In this document: positions 16,575-23,886 of the stretch, one piece after another
Numbering within the stretch: position 1 is the first letter of the stretch
How the letters are laid out: every line of letters begins with the position of its first letter
NCBI GenBank assembly: GCA_025454815.1
Contig: JALONR010000013.1
Coordinates: 1-37,139 of the forward strand
DNA length: 37,139 bases
Direction: 5' to 3'
Origin: Bacteroidales bacterium
GTDB taxonomy: Bacteria; Bacteroidota; Bacteroidia; Bacteroidales; VadinHA17
Position numbers and translations under genes: made by a program
Notes under the pieces: model-generated
What the model saw: only the letters and a program-made list of their open reading frames with translations
What the model was told of the DNA's origin: nothing
The model's database searches: none

Positions 16575-17735
16575 ATGGAGCTGCTTCCAAAAGAGTGGTC
16601 AGATAGAATCCTCGCCAGTTACTTGTGTCAGGTTTCCACGCGAAGTAAGATAATCTATTGGATTATTATAATTGTTATCATCTCTGCACTGCTGTGTCTA
16701 CCACTAATTTACGTCGATGTGGCTGTACGTTCACGCGGTTTTTTTCAGTCTGATATTGAAAGACAACCGATCTTGGCTCCATGTAATGGCAAAGTAATTT
16801 ATTCAGCGCTTAATACTGGAAAAAAAGTAACTAAGGGAGACACGTTGATGATTATTGGTTCAGAAGCTATAACTGCCGAGTTTTCTTCCATTGAGCAGCA
16901 GATAGCGGAGAACACCTCTTCAATTGATGATTTAAACAACTTGCTGACAATCAAACTAAGGGATACTAAAATAAGTACTGTCAGACTTGGCACTCAACTA
17001 TACCTGGCTGAGTATAGAAGCCTGGCAAGAATAATTGATCTACAAGCCCAATCTTACCATAGGCATAAATCAGAATACTTAAGAGCCAATAAACTATTTG
17101 AACAGAATGTGATTTCTGATGCTGAGTACGAAGCATCATATTATGCTTTCAAGCTCGAACAACAAAACCTCGCCCAGGTGTTAGCTCAGACCATAGCAAA
17201 ATGGGAACTCGATTTGGCACAAAAAAGAAATGATTCGATAATCCTTCATGCTGATTTCCAGCGCTGCATTGAGGAGCTCAAAAATCGTGTACTGATTGCG
17301 CCACTTAGTGGTGAAATTATACAAAGCAGGGATATTCAGACAGGTTCATTCGTTTATTCAAACCAACATCTTGCGGAGATATCTCCGGATGGTGAGCTTG
17401 TAGGTATATGTTATGTATCGCCTGAGGACATCGGAATCATTAAGACTGGATTAATTGTTGTAATCCAGGTTGACGCGCTGAAGTATACTGAATGGGGTCT
17501 TCTCAATGCCAGGATCATTGAGATTTCGGATGATCTGATTGTAGATGAAGGACAGTCGGCTTATTTCAGGGTTGAGTGCAAACCTGAAAGGAATTATTTG
17601 TCGCTTAAGAACAATGTTATTGCGGAGCTCAAGAAGGGAATGACCTTCAATGCCAGAATTGTTATTACCGAAAGAAGTCTTTTTGATTTATTGTTTGATA
17701 AAATGGATGATTGGCTAAATCCTTATAAGAATTAG
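16575..17735 (+). CDS. HlyD-family membrane fusion/adaptor protein for peptide export
   Basis: This periplasmic adaptor bridges an inner-membrane ABC exporter to an outer-membrane channel. The 386-residue protein has an N-terminal cytoplasmic stub, one membrane segment (residues ~27-50, IIYWIIIIVIISALLCLPL), a first half of the lipoyl/barrel-sandwich domain (PILAPCNGKVIYSALNTGKK, residues ~66-85), a helical hairpin (residues ~100-240) and the second lipoyl half (RVLIAPLSGEIIQSRDIQTG). It ends 6 bp before the peptidase-containing ABC transporter. That pairing is standard for export of double-glycine leader peptides. No TolC-like gene is present in the window, so the outer-membrane channel must be encoded elsewhere. 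Confidence 0.9.
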   Translation: MELLPKEWSDRILASYLCQVSTRSKIIYWIIIIVIISALLCLPLIYVDVAVRSRGFFQSDIERQPILAPCNGKVIYSALNTGKKVTKGDTLMIIGSEAITAEFSSIEQQIAENTSSIDDLNNLLTIKLRDTKISTVRLGTQLYLAEYRSLARIIDLQAQSYHRHKSEYLRANKLFEQNVISDAEYEASYYAFKLEQQNLAQVLAQTIAKWELDLAQKRNDSIILHADFQRCIEELKNRVLIAPLSGEIIQSRDIQTGSFVYSNQHLAEISPDGELVGICYVSPEDIGIIKTGLIVVIQVDALKYTEWGLLNARIIEISDDLIVDEGQSAYFRVECKPERNYLSLKNNVIAELKKGMTFNARIVITERSLFDLLFDKMDDWLNPYKN

Positions 17736-17741
17736 TTCGTT

Positions 17742-19928
17742 ATGGGTATAAGAGTTAAACAAAGGGATATTACTGACTGCGGTGCGGCCTGTCTTATGTC
17801 TATAGCATCATATTACAAGGTTAATCTGCCTCTCGCCCGTATCCGACAGTATGCCGGGACAGATAAGAAGGGCACCAACATTCTCGGATTGATTGAAGCG
17901 GCGGAGAAGATTGGTTTTACTGCCCGTGGGGTCAAGGCAGATTGGGACAACCTCTTCAAAATACCCGTTCCGTCAATTGCCCATGTGGTAGTTAAAGGGA
18001 TTCTGACACACTATGTTGTAATTCTTAAGACCACTAATAAGCATATTAAAATAATGGATCCTGGTGATGGTGAAACACACAAGATCGAACATAATGAATT
18101 TAAGGAGCAATGGACTGGAGTACTGGTTTTAATTGCACCGGGTGAAAGATTCAGGATCAGGGATGAAAAGGAAAAACTTTGGACAAGGTTACTTCACCTG
18201 GTCAAGCCCAGTAAGAATATTTTGATTCAGGCACTGGTAGGAGCTTTTGCTTATTCTATCTTGGGCCTGTCTCTTTCTATTTATATAGGCCGGCTGGTTG
18301 ATAATGTTATTCCGGGAGGAAATTATAATTTATTGAACCTGTTGGGGATAGGAATGATCATTATCATTATTTATAGGTTTTCCCTTATAATCTTTCAATC
18401 GGTATATGTTCTCAAAACAGGTCAAAGGATTGATGCATCCCTCATTCTTGGATACTACCAACAGTTAATGAAGCTCCCGAAGTCGTTTTTCGATAATATG
18501 AGGACAGGAGAGATAATATCAAGAATAGGGGATGCGGTCAAAATTCGTGTTTTCGTAAATGATGTGTCTATTAGTCTTGTCCTGAACCTTTTTATCCTCG
18601 CAGTCTCATTTGTAATTATGTTTGCGTTCTATTGGAAATTGGCGTTGATCGTATTATGCGTAATTCCTTTCTATTATCTCATATATTTTATTTCGAATAA
18701 GCTTAATAAAAAGACTCAGCGGGTTGTAATGGAGCGATCTGCTGATCTGGAAGCACAACTGGTTGAATCATTAAGCAGTGCCGCCACCATCAAGAGATTT
18801 TCACTTGAGGATATAGCTAATCTAAAGACAGAATCGAGGTTTGTTAGCTTATTAGATGGTATATATAAGTCAGGGATGAACTCAATTTTTTCATCCACTT
18901 CCTCTGGACTTGTTACACAACTTATCACGGTCCTTGTGATGTGGGTTGGCACTGGCTATGTGCTAAATACCCAGATAACTGCAGGAGAATTGCTTTCGTT
19001 CTATGCAATTATTGGATATTTTACAGGACCTGTAACTGGTGTAATAAATTATAATAGGACATTACAGGATGCCCGCATTGCAGCTGACAGGCTATTCGAG
19101 ATTTTTGACCTCGACCCTGAAGAAAACAATGGCAAGATAGAATTGATGCCTAATCTGATTGGCGACATACATTTTGACAGTGTTTCTTTCAGGTATGGTA
19201 CAAGAATGACCATATTCGAATCACTCACCCTGACAATCAAGAAGGGCAGGTTTACAGCTATTGTGGGAGAAAGCGGTTCAGGCAAGACAACAATCATTTC
19301 TTTGTTGCACAGACTTTATCCATTAAACGGAGGTTGTATAAGGGTGGGTGGCAATGATATTTCCAATTTCACCATTAGTTCACTCAGGAAAAAGTTGGCC
19401 TGCGTACCTCAAGAAATAGAGTTGTTTACGAGCACTATTGCGGAGAATATAGCACCTGCCGAACTTAATCCGGATATGAATAAGATTCTGGAAGTATGTT
19501 CTTGTCTGGGGATGTCTGAGTTTATTGAGAAATTACCTGGTGGATTTAATACAATGCTTGGGGAGCATGGGGCAAAAATCTCCGGAGGGCAACGTCAGTT
19601 GATAGCCATCGCAAGAGCATTATATCTTGATCCAGAGATTCTGATACTTGACGAGGCGACCTCTTCATTGGATCCTATTTCGGAGAGTTCTATACAAAAA
19701 GCATTGTCGGAATTCGTTGGTTCAGGCAGAACGTTAATAGTAATTGCACACAGACTCTCGACAATAAGAAGAGCTGATTTAATTTATGTTCTTCATCAGG
19801 GCAAAGTTGTCCAAAGCGGGACCTTTTCAGCGCTTGTAAGGGAAAGAGGCTGTTTTCTGGATATGTTAAAACATCAGGGATTCTTGCTGGACTATCATAA
19901 TGAACAAGAAAACGTATTGATATCATGA
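17742..19928 (+). CDS. Peptidase-containing ABC transporter (C39 peptidase + permease + ATPase)
   Basis: This 728-residue exporter cleaves leaders after Gly-Gly and exports the core peptide. Residues 1-~130 are a C39 cysteine peptidase with Cys13 (DITDCGAACL), His90 (THYVVIL) and Asp106 (MDPGDGE), so the catalytic triad is intact. Residues ~155-440 hold six membrane helices, and ~480-715 the ATPase with Walker A Lys515 (GESGSGKTT), the signature ISGGQRQ near 613, Walker B Asp637-Glu638 (LILDEATSSLD) and the H-loop IVIAHRLSTI. The stop overlaps the HTH gene by ATGA (19925-19928), coupling the two. Substrates are probably the GG peptides at 20316 and 20483. Confidence 0.95.
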   Translation: MGIRVKQRDITDCGAACLMSIASYYKVNLPLARIRQYAGTDKKGTNILGLIEAAEKIGFTARGVKADWDNLFKIPVPSIAHVVVKGILTHYVVILKTTNKHIKIMDPGDGETHKIEHNEFKEQWTGVLVLIAPGERFRIRDEKEKLWTRLLHLVKPSKNILIQALVGAFAYSILGLSLSIYIGRLVDNVIPGGNYNLLNLLGIGMIIIIIYRFSLIIFQSVYVLKTGQRIDASLILGYYQQLMKLPKSFFDNMRTGEIISRIGDAVKIRVFVNDVSISLVLNLFILAVSFVIMFAFYWKLALIVLCVIPFYYLIYFISNKLNKKTQRVVMERSADLEAQLVESLSSAATIKRFSLEDIANLKTESRFVSLLDGIYKSGMNSIFSSTSSGLVTQLITVLVMWVGTGYVLNTQITAGELLSFYAIIGYFTGPVTGVINYNRTLQDARIAADRLFEIFDLDPEENNGKIELMPNLIGDIHFDSVSFRYGTRMTIFESLTLTIKKGRFTAIVGESGSGKTTIISLLHRLYPLNGGCIRVGGNDISNFTISSLRKKLACVPQEIELFTSTIAENIAPAELNPDMNKILEVCSCLGMSEFIEKLPGGFNTMLGEHGAKISGGQRQLIAIARALYLDPEILILDEATSSLDPISESSIQKALSEFVGSGRTLIVIAHRLSTIRRADLIYVLHQGKVVQSGTFSALVRERGCFLDMLKHQGFLLDYHNEQENVLIS

Positions 19929-20233
19929 AAGTCTTTGAATATTTGGATCGGATCAACAAGATGCACAAGATGGTTACTTATCAGCAAACTGGAACTCCTG
20001 CTGAATTCGCTGGTTTTCTTGGCGTCAGCAGGACGACTCTTTATGAGATGATTGATGAACTGAGGTCAAGGGGAGCTCCTATTCATTATTCAAAATCTCA
20101 ACGAACTTTCTTTTACGAGAATCCTTTTGAGATAAATGTAAGTTGCTCATTACGACCACTAACTAGCCACGAGGAAAAAATTATTACTGGAGGCACTTTT
20201 AAGGTAGAATTCTTTTTTTCCGGACGCTGGTGA
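19925..20233 (+). CDS. HTH protein with a C-terminal double-glycine leader-like segment
   Basis: The 102-residue protein has an N-terminal helix-turn-helix (residues ~20-55; GTPAEFAGFLGVSRTTLYEM then IDELRSRGAPIHYS), of the DeoR/HTH_11-like winged type, followed by FFYENPFEINVSC. Residues 76-90 read LRPLTSHEEKIITGG. Aligned without gaps to the leaders of the two peptides downstream (MKDLTQNELILIDGG and MKDLSLKEMVEITGG), it shares Leu at position 4, Ser/Thr at 5, Glu at 8, Ile at 12 and the GG. Only 12 residues (TFKVEFFFSGRW) follow the GG. Translation is coupled to the transporter gene. Inference: a regulator whose tail is recognised or cut by the C39 peptidase. Related small HTH proteins next to peptide exporters seem to occur in Bacteroidota, but I could not verify this. 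Confidence 0.75.
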   Translation: MKVFEYLDRINKMHKMVTYQQTGTPAEFAGFLGVSRTTLYEMIDELRSRGAPIHYSKSQRTFFYENPFEINVSCSLRPLTSHEEKIITGGTFKVEFFFSGRW

Positions 20234-20247
20234 ATTATTTTGGAGAT

Positions 20248-20266
20248 GTTATATACTAGTATTAAC
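20248..20266. promoter_or_regulatory. Imperfect inverted repeat upstream of the GG peptides (possible operator)
   Basis: GTTATATACTAGTATTAAC has a perfect 10-bp palindromic core ATACTAGTAT (20253-20262) flanked by GTTA and TAAC, offset by one base. It lies 50 bp before the first precursor peptide and just after the HTH gene, a sensible place for the HTH protein to bind. No binding evidence is available from sequence. Confidence 0.4.
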
Positions 20267-20315
20267 GGTGGATTTCGAAAAACCAAAAGAGTAGAATTAA
20301 CTAAATTGTAGAACT

Positions 20316-20471
20316 ATGAAAGACTTGACCCAAAATGAGCTAATTTTGATAGATGGGGGTAATGTTCCTACTTCCTACTACATGGATTCAGATACCATAA
20401 AAGCCAATTGGCAGAATGTAAAGAATTATTTCTCATTCATTGCTGGAGTTGTTGTTGGATTTTTTGACTAA
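20316..20471 (+). CDS. Double-glycine leader precursor peptide 1 (bacteriocin-like, 51 aa)
   Basis: The small gene reads MKDLTQNELILIDGG as leader (15 residues) and a 36-residue core starting NVPTSYYMDSDT and ending with a hydrophobic FIAGVVVGFFD. The leader has the double-glycine class II features: hydrophobic residues at -4, -7 and -12 and GG at -2/-1. The core has no cysteine, so it is not a lanthipeptide or disulfide-bonded peptide, and contains a GxxxG motif (Gly44-Gly48) in the hydrophobic tail. It lies 11 bp before a second such gene and downstream of the C39 transporter. A bacteriocin or signalling peptide are both possible. Confidence 0.88.
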   Translation: MKDLTQNELILIDGGNVPTSYYMDSDTIKANWQNVKNYFSFIAGVVVGFFD

Positions 20472-20482
20472 CCGATGCTGTT

Positions 20483-20629
20483 ATGAAAGATTTATCATTA
20501 AAAGAGATGGTTGAAATCACTGGAGGTGAGGACAAGCCAACTGCCTATGAACTAGGGCACAAAGTTGGTGACTACCTTAGAGTAGTGGTACAGGACGCAA
20601 TATTACTTGCGTTCTTTTTCCTGAAATGA
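20483..20629 (+). CDS. Double-glycine leader precursor peptide 2 (bacteriocin-like, 48 aa)
   Basis: Leader MKDLSLKEMVEITGG (15 residues) is followed by a 33-residue core starting EDKPTAYELGHKVGDYLR and ending in the hydrophobic AILLAFFFLK. A GxxxG motif (Gly25-Gly29) is present and there is no cysteine. Leader and core start resemble peptide 1 (shared MKDL[ST], E at 8, I at 12, GG, then PT[SA]Y in the core), so the two genes probably arose by duplication. A pair of short GG peptides, each with GxxxG, is reminiscent of two-peptide class IIb bacteriocins, but activity is unproven. Confidence 0.88.
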   Translation: MKDLSLKEMVEITGGEDKPTAYELGHKVGDYLRVVVQDAILLAFFFLK

Positions 20630-20638
20630 CTGTTACTT

Positions 20639-20666
20639 GGCACTCTCTATTATAATAGGGAGTGCC
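20639..20666. terminator. 28-bp near-perfect hairpin between peptide 2 and the CPBP gene
   Basis: GGCACTCTCTATTA and TAATAGGGAGTGCC pair along 14 bp with a single T-G wobble and no loop beyond the turn. It begins 9 bp after the stop of peptide 2. It lacks a run of T on the plus strand, so it may be an attenuating or mRNA-stabilising hairpin, or a protein-binding site, rather than a strict terminator. It covers the alternative GTG start (20662) of the next gene. Confidence 0.55.
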
Positions 20667-20676
20667 ATTAAAAAGA

Positions 20677-21318
20677 ATGACAGATTTTATAAACTTTATA
20701 CGGAATCCTACCTACACTGGTAGTTTTATTAAATTGCCATTAAAAGATTTTTTTATCCTTTTGTTTTTTTACTTTTTGGCTGCAGTTCCTTTGGGAGTGT
20801 TGGCAAGCGTTATCTCTGATCTACTTGGTATAACCTCAAAAGTTCAACAGACTTTTATGCCTCGCCAGATAATCTATGGAATTCTATTTGCACCTCTAGT
20901 CGAAGAGACATTCTTTAGATTGATTTATGTTTTTAATCGCCGGAATATTATTATTCTATTAGTCGCATCCATCTCAATGGCAGTTTATTTTATCTTGAAT
21001 GAGAATATGTTAAAGATGATTGTCTTTTTATTAATATTTATCTCTACTATAGTCTTTTTAGTCCTATTCGACCATTGTAAGAATTTCTTCTATAAATATT
21101 TCAAACAATTCTTTTTTATTATCGCTGGTTCTTTTGCATTGATACATTTGGATAATTTCTTGGGGATGGACCTATACAAATTATTCGCTGCCTTTATTAT
21201 CATTATACCTCAATTTGTGGCAGGTACTATCCTTGGATATTTAAGAGTTAAGTTTGGCTTTATTTATGCAATTTTATTCCATGCTACAATAAATTTGACC
21301 CTCCTGTTGCAGCTCTAG
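20677..21318 (+). CDS. CPBP-family intramembrane metalloprotease
   Basis: The 213-residue, very hydrophobic protein carries all three motifs of the CPBP (Abi/CAAX protease) family: EETFFR (EExxxR, Glu76-Arg81), FALIH (FxxxH, His157) and HATIN (HxxxN, His202-Asn206). Members are Rce1-like intramembrane proteases; in bacteriocin clusters they often confer self-immunity or help process peptides. Being last in the peptide cluster supports such a role here. The frame opens with GTG at 20662 inside the hairpin; ATG 20677 is preferred because it gives the N-terminus MTDFINFIRNPTY with no hairpin over the start. Confidence 0.82.
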   Translation: MTDFINFIRNPTYTGSFIKLPLKDFFILLFFYFLAAVPLGVLASVISDLLGITSKVQQTFMPRQIIYGILFAPLVEETFFRLIYVFNRRNIIILLVASISMAVYFILNENMLKMIVFLLIFISTIVFLVLFDHCKNFFYKYFKQFFFIIAGSFALIHLDNFLGMDLYKLFAAFIIIIPQFVAGTILGYLRVKFGFIYAILFHATINLTLLLQL

Positions 21319-21782
21319 ATAGTAATTATTTGGAATGAACTCTTTGCAGCAAAGTATATTATAAGACTAGTAATCAAAGACATGATGCTTATTATGAACC
21401 CCGCCATATATTGTTCCTCTAAGAACGTCTGATTTCTTGCATTAGGTTTAAATAAAATAAATGCCATTGTTAAGGGTAAATAGGAATAAAGTTAAAATTC
21501 AGTATTACTCCTGAAAGAGGCTTATATGCATCTTCAGGGACTTTGGTCTACTTGAAAGGTTAGGTTTACCGTGCCATAGGTTAAATATTATGGTAGAAAA
21601 ATGCTGAAAATGAGACAGACACACAAGTGCATTTACATTGATGAAATGTGATGATAATAAAGGAGATATGTTTTAATAACAATCATTGCATTTTGGTACC
21701 CATTTTTACATCAACTCCCCCAATGGGGTATCTCACTATCCAGTTTAGTATACTTTACTCATGATCCAATTATTGTATATAT
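21319..21782. other. AT-rich intergenic region without recognisable genes
   Basis: This 464-bp stretch follows the peptide-export cluster. Only very short open frames occur (for example MMLIMNPAIYCSSKNV near 21384), none convincing. Base composition is AT-rich like the cluster. A possible weak -7-like sequence TATACTTT lies near 21750, upstream of the small ORF at 21783. No repeat, attachment site or terminator stands out. Confidence 0.5.
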
Positions 21783-21944
21783 ATGAAAACAAAAATCACA
21801 AAAAGAGACTTGTACGCATTCCTTTTGGGCGTGGTTGTTATGATTCTGATCCAGTTATTTGCTGACTTTAAAAGCAATGTCCAGAGTTTTAAAGAAGGCT
21901 TCAATGAAGGTTATAACAATACCAACCAGGAGGATGCAAGATAA
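21783..21944 (+). CDS. Small single-membrane-segment protein (53 aa)
   Basis: The ORF encodes MKTKITKRDLYAFLLGVVVM, a hydrophobic run ILIQLF and a polar tail DFKSNVQSFKEGFNEGYNN ending at TAA 21944. The Lys-rich N-terminus, a single membrane helix (residues ~11-27) and amphipathic tail look like a genuine small membrane protein. Composition differs from random translation, and an ATG with AT-rich upstream sequence fits Bacteroidota translation starts. It has no recognised family. It may belong to the run of small membrane proteins that follows. Confidence 0.6.
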   Translation: MKTKITKRDLYAFLLGVVVMILIQLFADFKSNVQSFKEGFNEGYNNTNQEDAR

Positions 21945-22201
21945 TATGCACCATTTTGGCCCCGTCTTCAGGAAGTAGTTAAACGATAGCAGGGTAAAAG
22001 TCGATGTGAATGTACCGGTAACCTGCACCCGGAAAGGATTCTGGCGGGCAGGAGAAAAGCGGAGGTGAAGGAGTGAAATTTTATTACCTCCTGGCATCTG
22101 CTGATCTACCGGATTTAGTAAATTTGATTGCAACGGGTAAATGACCCCAGGCTGCTGTTTCTGAAATACGTAGAAAGTCAATATTCTCTAAACCTGCAAT
22201 C

Positions 22202-22672
22202 ATGAAAAAACTTGAGAAGGTCCTCATTGCCGGAGCCATAATCGGCTTCTTGTTGGCAGTGTTTAAAGTTCCGTATCACTCTGTGATAGCATCGGTATTC
22301 CTGCTGCCTTTGGGCGTTATTTATCTTTACCTGGGCTTTGCACTGTTTAATGATATTCCGTTCAATAAGATCTTTAAATCAGAATCGTACCTGGGAATTG
22401 GCACATGGAGAATTGCCATTGCCATAGGAACAGGACTGGGACTGTCCCAATTAACTACCGGGTTTATGTTTGCTGTTAATGATTTTCCTATGACCTGGTC
22501 GTTGCTTAATTATGGTTTGGTCATAACAGCATTGATGCTGCTTCTTGCCCTTATCCGAAACTCCAGGGAGAAACACCGGTTCTACATGAATATCGCTCTC
22601 AGATGCGCGGTGTTCATCATTCTTGGGGTTACTTTCCTGCTGATATATGCACAACACGGCCAACCAGCCTGA
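22202..22672 (+). CDS. Four-helix membrane protein of unknown function (156 aa)
   Basis: The protein starts MKKLEKVLIAGAIIGFLLAV and has about four membrane segments (residues ~8-25, 30-50, 65-90, 95-115, plus a C-terminal helix IALRCAVFIILGVTFLLIYA). I do not recognise a family. It starts a tightly spaced same-strand group (3-13 bp gaps) with three further small membrane proteins, indicating an operon. No catalytic motif is visible. Confidence 0.7.
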   Translation: MKKLEKVLIAGAIIGFLLAVFKVPYHSVIASVFLLPLGVIYLYLGFALFNDIPFNKIFKSESYLGIGTWRIAIAIGTGLGLSQLTTGFMFAVNDFPMTWSLLNYGLVITALMLLLALIRNSREKHRFYMNIALRCAVFIILGVTFLLIYAQHGQPA

Positions 22673-22675
22673 TCC

Positions 22676-22891
22676 ATGAAGAAAACCAATCTCATAGTGC
22701 TGTTACTGCTTGGCCCTCTGGCAGCATACCTGGCGTATGCATTAATAACTGAGAGATGGACCAGGACAAATGATATCCTTATGATAGTTTTACTTGCCGG
22801 CGGACTGATTTTTCCTCCAGTGCTGGAGAGAATATGGAAAAGGAAAAATAATAAGGATAACACCAACAACAATAACCTGCCAGACTCGTAA
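22676..22891 (+). CDS. Small two-helix membrane protein (71 aa)
   Basis: It starts MKKTNLIVLLLLGPLAAYLA and has two membrane helices (residues ~6-24 and 33-48), then a Lys/Asn-rich cytoplasmic tail (RIWKRKNNKDNTNNNN). It begins 3 bp after the previous stop, so it is almost certainly cotranslated. Family unknown. Confidence 0.65.
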   Translation: MKKTNLIVLLLLGPLAAYLAYALITERWTRTNDILMIVLLAGGLIFPPVLERIWKRKNNKDNTNNNNLPDS

Positions 22892-22902
22892 CAGAACAGA
22901 TC

Positions 22903-23115
22903 ATGTACAAAGCCTGGATTTTTTTTACATCTGTATCGGCAGTCTTCTTCCTGAGTTGCCTCGGAATTGCCTTGTTCCAAAGCAGGCCCGTGCTGGAACA
23001 TTACTGGGAGGAGGGCCTCCTGGTGGTATCAGTTCTTAACCTGGTCATAGCTTACATTTTTTACAGGAATAACAGGGATGAATTCCGCAACCGGATGAGC
23101 GGGGGGAAGAATTGA
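22903..23115 (+). CDS. Small two-helix membrane protein (70 aa)
   Basis: It starts MYKAWIFFTSVSAVFFLSCL and has two membrane helices (residues ~5-25 and 38-53) and ends with the charged segment RNNRDEFRNRMSGGKN. It lies 11 bp after the previous gene. Family unknown; topology is similar to its neighbours, suggesting components of one membrane assembly or a decayed larger family. Confidence 0.6.
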   Translation: MYKAWIFFTSVSAVFFLSCLGIALFQSRPVLEHYWEEGLLVVSVLNLVIAYIFYRNNRDEFRNRMSGGKN

Positions 23116-23127
23116 AACCTCAATGAA

Positions 23128-23322
23128 ATGAACAACCCAACAAGAAGAAAGCTCCAGAAAGCAGGACTGATCATAAGCCTGATCTGCATGACGGCAGGAG
23201 TGGTCATGATACCCCAAAATCCTCCACGGTCAACCGGTAGATTAGCAATGATACTTATGTCTGTTGTCGGATTCCTGGTAAGCCTGAGCTTCTTTCTGCA
23301 GCTGAGACAAAAAGAGGAATGA
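23128..23322 (+). CDS. Small two-helix membrane protein (64 aa)
   Basis: It starts MNNPTRRKLQKAGLIISLIC, with two membrane helices (residues ~11-27 and 38-57) and a charged end (LRQKEE). It lies 12 bp after the previous gene. Family unknown. It completes the compact group 22202-23322. Confidence 0.6.
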   Translation: MNNPTRRKLQKAGLIISLICMTAGVVMIPQNPPRSTGRLAMILMSVVGFLVSLSFFLQLRQKEE

Positions 23323-23444
23323 CAAGCAGAAAGATGCCATTCTGCAGGCTGTTAGTGAAAAGCCCTGACCCTCCAACTTACCACCTGACCTTGTAATCAT
23401 GACCCGAAATTTATACCTTTATCGGTGCAACCTATCAGACACCG

Positions 23445-23815
23445 ATGAACCAGCTTGTGATACGAAATAAAGCCCAGGAACTGGTGTTCCGCTTCGTTGG
23501 CGGCCTGCCAAAAGAGCAATGTTCTGGATACTCGTAGTGGTGTTTATCCTGACCGCAATAATCTTCTTTACCCTTAACTTCGGCGCCCTTATCAACAGAA
23601 TCACTGCCGACCAGGGAATCCTTACCATCCGCTGGAACACGAAAATCTTTAAAAAACACCTCCGGATAGATGAGATCACAGATATCACCGAAGATAAACG
23701 TTACATCCGCATCTCCATGAAAGACGGCCATACCGTACGACTGCCGGTGCGACTGATGGAACCGGATAAACGCCGGGAAGTCAGGAAGTTCCTGAAAACC
23801 AACACCGGATTCTGA
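23445..23815 (+). pseudogene. Frameshifted copy of the small membrane protein at 23887
   Basis: From ATG 23445 the frame reads MNQLVIRNKAQELVFRFVGG and stops at about 23535. From 23519 another frame continues MFWILVVVFILTAIIFFTLN and runs to the end of the gene. The intact neighbour (MKQLVLRNTLYEKIYRSLGV through to LNFGTLVNR, ending VRKFLKETTGF) aligns with both pieces, and the distance between the matching points is 40 bp shorter here. A 40-bp net deletion in the first membrane hairpin therefore broke the frame. Translation from 23519 could still make a truncated 98-residue protein with the soluble domain (LTIRWNTK to VRKFLKTNTGF). Confidence 0.65.
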
Positions 23816-23886
23816 TACTTTCCGCACTCCGCCTCAAACCACTTTAATCTTAATTGCCTATCTTTAGCAGGGCAAAAACTATAACC

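Noticed and set aside
20662-20676. GTG 20662 as start of the CPBP gene
   Set aside because: It lies inside the stem of the 28-bp hairpin; ATG 20677 is a normal start and loses no conserved residue.
16200-22100. Mobile element or prophage carrying the peptide cluster
   Set aside because: No transposase, integrase, terminal repeats or tRNA target were found; only base composition suggests transfer.
21855-22181. Minus-strand 108-codon frame in the gap before 22202
   Set aside because: It is antisense to the convincing 53-residue ORF at 21783 and has no recognisable features or start context.
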